A model generated the notes under the pieces. The model had not been told where the DNA came from. It searched no databases and saw only the letters and a list, made by a program, of their open reading frames with translations. From J095 sp964517605 (GTDB lineage Bacteria; Chloroflexota; Anaerolineae; 4572-78; J111): a stretch of 64,000 nucleotides of DNA. Below, in pieces: positions 15,877-23,238 of the stretch. The stretch spans positions 1-64,000 of the forward strand of contig CAZFCE010000001.1 in NCBI GenBank assembly GCA_964517605.1, read 5' to 3'. The translations under genes were made by a program, and so were the position numbers. Position 1 is the first letter of the stretch, and every line of letters starts with the position of its first letter.

Positions 15877-18249
15877 CTAAGCGGGGGATTGTTGGCGCAG
15901 CAGCCCTTCTATTACGGCAACCAGTTCGCGCAGGCTCACCGGCTTGCTGAGATAGCTGTTTATGCCGGCAGCCAGGCAGCGTTCACGGTCGCCGGGCATG
16001 GCCAGCGCCGTAATGGCCACAATGGGGGTTTGGGCCAGCGCGGCTTCGGCCCGGATTTGGCGGGTGGCTTCCAGCCCGTTCAGTTCTGGCATGTGAATAT
16101 CCATTAAAATAAGGTTGGGTTGTAGCTTTTTGGCGCGGGCCACGGCTTCGGCCCCATCGGTGGCGGCCACCACCCGGTAGCCTTTGGTGGAAAGAAAACT
16201 GGTCATTACTTCAACGTTGGCCAGGTTGTCTTCGGCCAGCAGAATGAGCGGCAGGTTGCCGTTGTGGCCCAGGCTGGGGTTAAGGCTGATGGCGCTTTCC
16301 GGGGGCGTTTCGCGGGGTGTGGGCGGGGTTACAAACCCCTGCCACGGCATTGATACGGTAAAGCGGCTGCCCCGGCCCACTTCGCTTTCGACGGTAACGG
16401 TGGCCTGGTGCAAATCGGCCAGCAGTTTAACCAGGGCCAGCCCCAGGCCGGTGCCTTCGTATTCGCGGGAAAGGCGGCTATCAAGTTGGACAAAGGGTTC
16501 AAACAGTTTGGCAACATCCTGCGGCGCAATGCCAATGCCGGTATCCCATACCAAAAATTTTAAAAGCTGCTCGGCGGGGTGAGCGGTTACTTCCAGCCCA
16601 ACCGTGCCGCCTTTGGGCGTAAATTTTACGGCGTTACTGAGCAGGTTGACCAAAATTTGTTTCAGGCGGCGTTCATCGGCCTGAATGACCAGGTTGGGGT
16701 GGCTGTAGCTGGCCGTGATTTTTATGTTTTTCTTTTGGGCGGTTTGCTGTACAAAGCGGATGCAGGTGTAGCAAACTTCTTCTACCGCCATCTGGCTGGG
16801 TTCCAGAACAAGCTTGTCGGCCTCGATTTTAGACACATCAAGAATATCGTTGATGAGCGCCAGCAGGTGGCGGCCACTATCCTGCACAATTTTCAGCGAG
16901 TTGAGCTGTTTGTCGTTGAGCGCGCCGTACACTTCTTCCAGTAAAATTTCGGACATACCCAAAATGGCGTTGAGCGGGGTGCGGAGTTCGTGGCTCATGC
17001 TGGCCAAAAATTCATCTTTTACCCGCAGGGCGTGGGCCAGTTGGTGGTTGGCATACTGTAACTCGCAGGTGCGCTCGTTGATGCGCTGGGCCAGCAGCAG
17101 GTGCTCCTGTTTAAGAAATTCTTCGGCCTGGCGGCGTTGGGTAATATCGCGTTTTATGCCCACTAGCCCCGTTACCTGGCCTTCGGTATCGCGCAGAGGC
17201 ACTTTGGTGTTGAGCAGCCAGTGCTGAGCCTTGGTTTGCGGGTCCGCAATTTGTTCTTCCTGATTGAGCAAAGGGTGGCCGGTGCGCAAAATTTGGTCGT
17301 CTTCGGCCTGGTATTTTTGGGCCAGGCTGGTTGGGTAAATATCGGCATCGGTTTTGCCGATAATATCAATTAGCGTGCTGGCTCCCAGGTGTTGCAACGT
17401 GGCCAGGTTAACAATAATGTATTTGCCGTTTAAGTCCTTTACATACACGGTATCGGGCAGGTTGTTGATGACGGTGCGCAGCAGGTTGCGCTCGGCAATC
17501 AGCTTTTCCTGGGTGTGTTTGCGCTCGGTAATATCGCGCAGCGCCACAATGTTACACATTTCGGCGGCCCAGCGCGTTTCGCCCACGTTCATTTCGTAGT
17601 TTCTGGTTTCGCCGGTTTGCGCTACCTCTATTTCTACAATTTCGCCGGTGGTTAACGGCAGGTCAAACGTCTGGTTTTTTAAGGGAGAATTGCCAAAAAT
17701 GGCTTCGGCGGCGGGGTTGGCAAACCGAATCAGGCCATCCGGCCCCACCACCAGAATGCCGTCGGAGTTGCGCTCAATCAGGTTGCGCAGCCGCCGCTCG
17801 TCAATTTCCAAATCGGCGGCTTGCTGCCGAACCGCCAGCAGCAACCGCTGCCGCTCCAGCGCAAATTCAATGGCCCGGCTCAGAATGTAGCTGTTAAGCT
17901 GTTCCTTTAGCAAAAAATCCTGCGCCCCGGCTTGCAACGCCAGAGTTGCCAATTGTTCGTCGGCGCTGCCGGCCAGCACAATAACGGGTAAATCCGGCGC
18001 GGCCTGCTGAACATCGGCCAGAGCCGCCAGCCCCTCACTATCGGGTAAGTGCAGGCTCAACAAAATCAAATTGATGGGCTGCGCGGCCAGTTGCGTGCGC
18101 CCGGCCAACAATGTTGGCGCCTGAATTAAATTAAACCGGGGTTGGGAGTGGCCAGCTTCGAGCAGGAGATTGCTCACTAAATTGGTATCGTTGGGGTTGC
18201 TTTCTATCAACAGGATAGCAGCAGATTTATTGGAATACGGTTGAGGCAC
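15877..18249 (-). CDS. Hybrid sensor histidine kinase with degenerate N-terminal receiver
   Basis: 790 residues, no signal peptide or membrane helix: a cytoplasmic signalling kinase. Domains in order: receiver-like module (about 10-125), two PAS domains (about 155-255 and 260-375), coiled-coil, HisKA with H420 in SMSHELRTPLN, HATPase with the N box NLLSNAVKF and GTGLGLAL, and a C-terminal receiver with phospho-acceptor D717 in LILMDIHMPEL. In the first receiver the acceptor Asp is S65 (LILLSLHLPD) and one acidic pocket residue is replaced, so it probably cannot be phosphorylated. Start GTG at 18249. No cognate output regulator is adjacent; the C-terminal receiver may relay to a distant Hpt protein. 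Signal unknown. Confidence 0.88.
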   Translation of the reverse strand: MPQPYSNKSAAILLIESNPNDTNLVSNLLLEAGHSQPRFNLIQAPTLLAGRTQLAAQPINLILLSLHLPDSEGLAALADVQQAAPDLPVIVLAGSADEQLATLALQAGAQDFLLKEQLNSYILSRAIEFALERQRLLLAVRQQAADLEIDERRLRNLIERNSDGILVVGPDGLIRFANPAAEAIFGNSPLKNQTFDLPLTTGEIVEIEVAQTGETRNYEMNVGETRWAAEMCNIVALRDITERKHTQEKLIAERNLLRTVINNLPDTVYVKDLNGKYIIVNLATLQHLGASTLIDIIGKTDADIYPTSLAQKYQAEDDQILRTGHPLLNQEEQIADPQTKAQHWLLNTKVPLRDTEGQVTGLVGIKRDITQRRQAEEFLKQEHLLLAQRINERTCELQYANHQLAHALRVKDEFLASMSHELRTPLNAILGMSEILLEEVYGALNDKQLNSLKIVQDSGRHLLALINDILDVSKIEADKLVLEPSQMAVEEVCYTCIRFVQQTAQKKNIKITASYSHPNLVIQADERRLKQILVNLLSNAVKFTPKGGTVGLEVTAHPAEQLLKFLVWDTGIGIAPQDVAKLFEPFVQLDSRLSREYEGTGLGLALVKLLADLHQATVTVESEVGRGSRFTVSMPWQGFVTPPTPRETPPESAISLNPSLGHNGNLPLILLAEDNLANVEVMTSFLSTKGYRVVAATDGAEAVARAKKLQPNLILMDIHMPELNGLEATRQIRAEAALAQTPIVAITALAMPGDRERCLAAGINSYLSKPVSLRELVAVIEGLLRQQSPA

Positions 18250-18445
18250 GGTCCAACTCTATTCTTTGGGGCCAAAAATTAAGTTGGCTGGTAGTATAGC
18301 ATAAATTTACGGCGGCGGAAATAAAAATTGATGCGTGGTTAACACTGTCCTGTTATAAATAAATAGAGTATAATTTGAAATCAAGAGTCGCCCATCAAAG
18401 CTCTTGTCTTTTAAAAAATAATATTATACAAGCGAGGACGAAGAC
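18250..18445. promoter_or_regulatory. Divergent intergenic region with two -10 candidates
   Basis: AT-rich control region between the divergent kinase and ATPase genes. A perfect TATAAT is at 18369-18374 on the plus strand, about 70 bases before the GTG at 18446, but with no good -35. On the minus strand TATACT lies at 18298-18293 with only a weak TTTCCG 17 bases upstream. GAGGA at 18434-18438 is the ribosome-binding site for the plus-strand gene. Confidence 0.4.
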
Positions 18446-20110
18446 GTGTTTCCAACAAATACTCCCACGCAAATAAGCCGAATGCCCGGCACAATTGACC
18501 TTGAAATATCGGACCCGGTGCTGATTCTCAACGAGATTGCCCGGCGGTACGAAACCGCCGAGCGGGTGTTGATGGAATATGTGGATAATGCGCTGGACGA
18601 TGCCGAGGTGCTGTACCACGAAAACGAGGGCCGGTATCCGTACCCCATCAACATTGAATTGATTTTAGATTTGTCGGCGCAGCAGCTTATTATTAAAGAT
18701 AACTGCCGGGGCATGCCGCGCCCGGTGCTGGAACGGGTGGTGCGCAACATTGGCGAATCGCAAAAGCGGGGTGTTACCTGGGTAAACGGCCAATTTGGGT
18801 TTGGGGTGCAGGCTTTCCGGGCGATGGCCCAATCCATTCGGTTTCAAACCAAACACAAAGATGGCTCGCACTACCAGCTTGAACTGGATCGGGAGCAGCA
18901 CCGCGGCATCAAAGAAGCCAAACGGCTCGATACTCGCTTTCCTTCCAGCAGCGGCACCGGCTCAATGATTACCATCGGCAATTTTGACCCGGCCTGGTTT
19001 AACTTTTCGGTTGATTCCATCAAAACCGAAATTGAAAACCACTTTGAGCGGCTCATCGCCCGGCCCAATCTCACCATCACCGTGGCCGAAGCCGGCCAAA
19101 CGCCGGTGCGCTGCCTGCCGTTTGATTACGACCAGCTTGATGGGCAGGCCATTCAAAAAACGCTACAACTCACGCACCGTGACGAAATCTATCCGGTTGA
19201 AATTTATCTCAAAGTGGCCACAGACCCGCATCCCAACCGGGCCGCCAGCTTTTTTGCCCGGGGCCGCCGCATTAATAACGTACCCGAAATCAAATCGTTT
19301 ATGCGCAAATCCAGCCTAAAAACCGGCCTGTGGAGCCACCCCCACCTGCTGGGCTACATTGAAGTTGGCGAAATTGTGCGGCTGGCTATTACCCGTGATG
19401 ATTTTGACCGCACCCGGGGCCGCCAGGTTTTGTACGATGCCGTGCTGGCGCTGGAGCCTGAAGTTAAAAAACTTATTAACCAGGCCAACAAGGCCAGCAA
19501 AAAGAAAACGCTGGTTAAACTGGAAAGCGCCGTGAGCGCCGCCGTGGCCAACGTCATCGAAACCGACGCCCGGCCCGCCGAAACCGCCGCGCCGGTTGAA
19601 CCGATTGCCGCCGCGTCCGCTGAATCTTTCGCGCCAGGGGAATCGCCCGCCGCCGCGCCCGCCGAGTTCGTCGCGCCGGCAGAAGAAGCGCCCGCCGCTA
19701 CGTTTGAATCAACCGCCGCTGTTCCCGCCGAATTTGTCGCGCCGCAACCGCAGCCGCAACCGGCAGGTACCGCCGGCCAATACGCCATCCACTTTGCCGA
19801 AACGCTGCCGGCTCCGGCGGAATCCGGCAAGCGTTCTTGCCTGGTAGATAACACCATCTACATTAATACCGGTCACCCCGATTTTAAAGCCCGGATGACG
19901 TACACCCGGCAGGGGCAGCCCTCCATCACCGACCGGCTGAACGCTTACCTGGCCGGTGTTATTTCAATTTACTACTCCGACCGGCTGGCTCAACCCGAGG
20001 CCCCGTCCGCGTTGCTGGAAGCTCAGCTTGATTTCATTTTAAAACTGGAAGCTACCTTGCGGCAGCAGCGGTCGGCGCTTGAACGGGAGTTGGCCGGCAA
20101 ACCGGCCTGA
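18446..20110 (+). CDS. GHKL-type ATP-binding protein of unknown function
   Basis: 554 residues. The N-terminal 200 residues carry the Bergerat ATP-binding fold: N box EYVDNALDDA (44-53), G1-like DNCRGM (85-90) and the lid motif GQFGFG (115-120), most like Hsp90/MutL/MORC-type ATPases rather than histidine kinases, because there is no phospho-acceptor domain. A second alpha/beta region reaches about 370, then an Ala/Pro/Glu-rich linker (374-441) with two PAEFVAP repeats, and a C-terminal domain ending in a basic helical stretch. Start is GTG at 18446, with GAGGA 7 bases upstream. It stands alone between the sensor kinase and a secreted glycosidase. A role in DNA or protein remodelling is possible but not shown. 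Confidence 0.75.
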   Translation: MFPTNTPTQISRMPGTIDLEISDPVLILNEIARRYETAERVLMEYVDNALDDAEVLYHENEGRYPYPINIELILDLSAQQLIIKDNCRGMPRPVLERVVRNIGESQKRGVTWVNGQFGFGVQAFRAMAQSIRFQTKHKDGSHYQLELDREQHRGIKEAKRLDTRFPSSSGTGSMITIGNFDPAWFNFSVDSIKTEIENHFERLIARPNLTITVAEAGQTPVRCLPFDYDQLDGQAIQKTLQLTHRDEIYPVEIYLKVATDPHPNRAASFFARGRRINNVPEIKSFMRKSSLKTGLWSHPHLLGYIEVGEIVRLAITRDDFDRTRGRQVLYDAVLALEPEVKKLINQANKASKKKTLVKLESAVSAAVANVIETDARPAETAAPVEPIAAASAESFAPGESPAAAPAEFVAPAEEAPAATFESTAAVPAEFVAPQPQPQPAGTAGQYAIHFAETLPAPAESGKRSCLVDNTIYINTGHPDFKARMTYTRQGQPSITDRLNAYLAGVISIYYSDRLAQPEAPSALLEAQLDFILKLEATLRQQRSALERELAGKPA

Positions 20111-20181
20111 CCAAAACCCAACTGGAGTGTGTGGCGGTAAACGCCGGGCAGCGCCAAAAAATCACATAGGACTTGATCTTG

Positions 20182-23100
20182 ATGCTAACCCTTCACCGTA
20201 ACCGTTTATCCATATTTTTGGCGCTGCTGCTCATTATGGGCTGGCTGGCGGCGGCTTCAACCGCCGCCGGCAAAGGCGAAATCCCCGGTGTGGCCTGGTC
20301 GCGGGGCATTGGCCAGCCCTTTGACGAAGCCGGTCACCCCTACCCCGATAGCTCCACCCCCGACGACGGCCCGTGGGCCGGGTTGCCGCTGGGCGGGTTG
20401 GGCGCCGGCTCGATTGGCCGCACCTATCGCGGTGATTTTGCCCGCTGGCAACTCAACCTCGGCTCAACCCGGTTTGAAAGCCTGCCGGTCAACCAGTTTT
20501 CTGTATTTGTGGGCCGGGGCGGCCAAACCCAGGCCCACGTGCTATCCCCCCTGCGCCCCAATCTTCTGCCGGAATGGAACTGGGATATGCCGCCCGGCGC
20601 GGGCACTTACTACGCTCTGTTCCCCAAAGCCTGGTACGTCTACCAGTGGGATGCCCTGCCGGTGCGCCTTACCCAAAAACAGTTTTCGCCGGTAATCCCC
20701 GGCAACTACCGCGAAAGCAGCTACCCGGTGGGAATTTTTGAGTGGACGGTTGAAAACCCCACCGACCAGCCGCTCACGCTGGGGTTAATGTTTAGTTGGC
20801 AAAATATGGCCGGCTGGGGCTGGAACAAGGATACCGAAGGCGGCAACACCAACACCGCCGTTACCCAAAACGGCCTCACCGGCATTGTTTTTACCCGCCC
20901 GTTTGAAACCGCCGCCGAAGAATGGGACGGCTCGTTTGCCATAGTTACTCCGCAGCAGCCCGGCGTTACCGTGAGTTACCGCTCGCGCTTTCCGCTAACC
21001 GGCGGCGGCGCTACCTGGGCCGATTTTGCCGGCGATGGTCAACTTGATAACTTTAACGACCAATCCCCGGCGCAACCGGGGGAACAAATCGCCGGGGCAT
21101 TGGCCGTAACGGTAAAATTGCGGCCCGGCCAAAGCCAAACCATCCCTTTTGCCCTGGCCTGGGATTTGCCCATCACTCAATTTGATTCCGGTACAAAGTG
21201 GTACAAACGGTACACCCGCTTTTACGGCGCTACCGGCCACAACGCTTGGGCCATTGCCGCCGATGCTCTGGCTAACTACCCCGGCTGGGAAGGCGATATT
21301 AACCTCTGGCAGCAGCCCATTCTGGAGGACGCGGCCCGGCCCGATTGGTACAAAACCGCCCTGTTCAACGAGTTGTATTATCTGGTGGATGGCGGCACGG
21401 TGTGGGACAACGGGCGCGTGGGCGGCGAGCCGCCCACCGATGGCGTGGGCGGTTTTGCCTACCTGGAAGCCGCCAGCCAGCCCTATTACAACGCCCTGAA
21501 CGGCCACTTTTACGCTTCGTTTGCGCTGGCCCAGTTGTGGCCGGGTTTGGAAAAACGGCTGCTGCGCGATGTTGCCGCCGCCATTCCCGCCGGCGACCCG
21601 GCGGCCACGGCGCAACTGGCCGCCACCGGCGAAACCGCGCCGCGCAAACTGCCCGGCGCTGCGCCCCACGACCTCGGCTCGCCCCGCGAAGACCCGTGGG
21701 CGCGGCCCAACGCCTATAACTGGCGTGATGCCAATCGCTGGAAGGATTTGGGCAGCCAGTTTGTGCTGCAACTGTGGCGCGATTATCTGTTCACTAACGA
21801 TGCGGCGCTGGTGCAGCAATTGTGGCCGGCTGCCGCGCAGTCGCTGGACTACCTGCATCAATTTGACCGCGATGGCGACGGCCTGCCCGAACACGACGGC
21901 CAGCCCGACCTGGGCTACGATAACTGGCCCGCCACCGGCCCCGGCGCTTACAGCGGCGGTTTGTGGCTGGCGGCGCTGGAAGCGGCCATCAAAATGGGCC
22001 AACTCACCGGCGATGCCGACCACGTGGCTCAATACCAAACCTGGCTGGCCGCCGGCCAAACCGCGTTTGAGGCCAAACTCTGGAACGGCCAGTATTACAA
22101 CTTTGATGCCGGCGGCGGCCCTACCGCCAACACCATCATGGCCGACCAACTGGCCGGGCAGTGGTACGCCGATGCCACCGGCCTGCCGCCCATTGCGCCG
22201 CCGGAGCATATTAAAGCGGCGCTGCAAGCCGTTTACGCCCACAACGTGCTCGGTTTTGCCGGCGGCGGGCTGGGCGCGGTGAACGGCATGCGCCCCGATA
22301 ACACCGTGGATGCCTCTAACAGCCAAGCGCAAGAGGTGTGGCCCGGCGTTACCTACGGCCTGGCTGCCGCCCTGTTGCAGCGTGGCCTGGCCAAAGAAGC
22401 CTGGGGCACGGCCTGGGGCGCGTCCAACGTTACCTACAACCGGGGTTTCTGGTTCCGCACGCCGGCAGCCTACCGCAGCGACCTCAGTTTTCGGGATGGC
22501 ATGGCCATGCGCTCGTTGGGCATTTGGGCCATTGAACACGCCTTGCAGGTGGCCGCCGCTCCACCGCCGCCCGCCGAGGCCGAGCCGGTGCGGTTGCTCA
22601 CCCCCGACGACATCGCCCTGTCGGCGTTGTATTACCCGCCGCCGCGCGATAAAGCGCCGGCGGTGCTGTTGCTGCACCAGCGCGGCGGGCGCAAGGAAAA
22701 CTGGAATTCGCTGGCGGCGTTGCTGCAAAAAAACGGCTACGCCGTGATGACGGTTGATTTCAGGGGGCATGGCCAGAGCAAAGGCGTAATGAACTGGTTT
22801 GGCACGGATTTTGATGTGGCGGCGGCGTTTGATTACCTGGTAAAGCAGCCCGCCGTTGATGCCCGGCGGGTGGCCATTATTGGGGCCAGCATTGGCACGC
22901 AAGAGGGGCTAACTTTTGCCGCCGCGCATCCGGCGCAGGTGCGCGGCACTGCGCTGCTTTCTACCTTTGCCAGCGGCGAAATTGAACGGGCGATTCAGTC
23001 TTTTCCCGGCGCGGTTTTGCTCATGGCTTCGGAGGGCGATAAAGCCGCCACGCAGGTAACGCGCCAACTGGCTCAACTTGCGCCCAAAGCCGAGGCGGTC

Positions 23101-23238
23101 ATTTTGAAAAACAGCGACCGCCACGGCACGCAAATGCTGCGCAGCGAGTTGAACGTTGAGCCAATTTTACTGGATTGGCTGAATAAAGCCACTGCTCCTG
23201 CTGATGCCGGGGGCGTTACTGCAACAGGGGCAAGGTGA
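20182..23238 (+). CDS. Secreted GH116 glycosidase fused to an alpha/beta hydrolase
   Basis: 1018 residues with an N-terminal signal peptide (about 1-31). Residues about 35-330 match the GH116 N-terminal beta domain, followed by the (alpha/alpha)6 catalytic domain: nucleophile E397 in FNELYYLVDGGTVW and probable acid/base D580 in GYDNW, as in bacterial GH116 beta-glucosidase/xylosidase and human GBA2. From about 800 a complete alpha/beta hydrolase domain follows, with nucleophile S903 (GASIG), D953 and H981 as a plausible triad, dienelactone-hydrolase or esterase-like. ATG at 20182 is preferred to a TTG at 20173 because of spacing from AGGA (20168-20171). The fusion suggests coupled cleavage of a sugar and an ester-linked substituent on one substrate (inference). 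Its 3' end overlaps the convergent U32 gene by 23 bp. Confidence 0.85.
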   Translation: MLTLHRNRLSIFLALLLIMGWLAAASTAAGKGEIPGVAWSRGIGQPFDEAGHPYPDSSTPDDGPWAGLPLGGLGAGSIGRTYRGDFARWQLNLGSTRFESLPVNQFSVFVGRGGQTQAHVLSPLRPNLLPEWNWDMPPGAGTYYALFPKAWYVYQWDALPVRLTQKQFSPVIPGNYRESSYPVGIFEWTVENPTDQPLTLGLMFSWQNMAGWGWNKDTEGGNTNTAVTQNGLTGIVFTRPFETAAEEWDGSFAIVTPQQPGVTVSYRSRFPLTGGGATWADFAGDGQLDNFNDQSPAQPGEQIAGALAVTVKLRPGQSQTIPFALAWDLPITQFDSGTKWYKRYTRFYGATGHNAWAIAADALANYPGWEGDINLWQQPILEDAARPDWYKTALFNELYYLVDGGTVWDNGRVGGEPPTDGVGGFAYLEAASQPYYNALNGHFYASFALAQLWPGLEKRLLRDVAAAIPAGDPAATAQLAATGETAPRKLPGAAPHDLGSPREDPWARPNAYNWRDANRWKDLGSQFVLQLWRDYLFTNDAALVQQLWPAAAQSLDYLHQFDRDGDGLPEHDGQPDLGYDNWPATGPGAYSGGLWLAALEAAIKMGQLTGDADHVAQYQTWLAAGQTAFEAKLWNGQYYNFDAGGGPTANTIMADQLAGQWYADATGLPPIAPPEHIKAALQAVYAHNVLGFAGGGLGAVNGMRPDNTVDASNSQAQEVWPGVTYGLAAALLQRGLAKEAWGTAWGASNVTYNRGFWFRTPAAYRSDLSFRDGMAMRSLGIWAIEHALQVAAAPPPPAEAEPVRLLTPDDIALSALYYPPPRDKAPAVLLLHQRGGRKENWNSLAALLQKNGYAVMTVDFRGHGQSKGVMNWFGTDFDVAAAFDYLVKQPAVDARRVAIIGASIGTQEGLTFAAAHPAQVRGTALLSTFASGEIERAIQSFPGAVLLMASEGDKAATQVTRQLAQLAPKAEAVILKNSDRHGTQMLRSELNVEPILLDWLNKATAPADAGGVTATGAR

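Noticed and set aside
20995..22902. 635-codon minus-strand open frame inside the GH116 fusion gene
   Set aside because: Antisense shadow of a gene with intact catalytic motifs; composition is unlike a folded protein.
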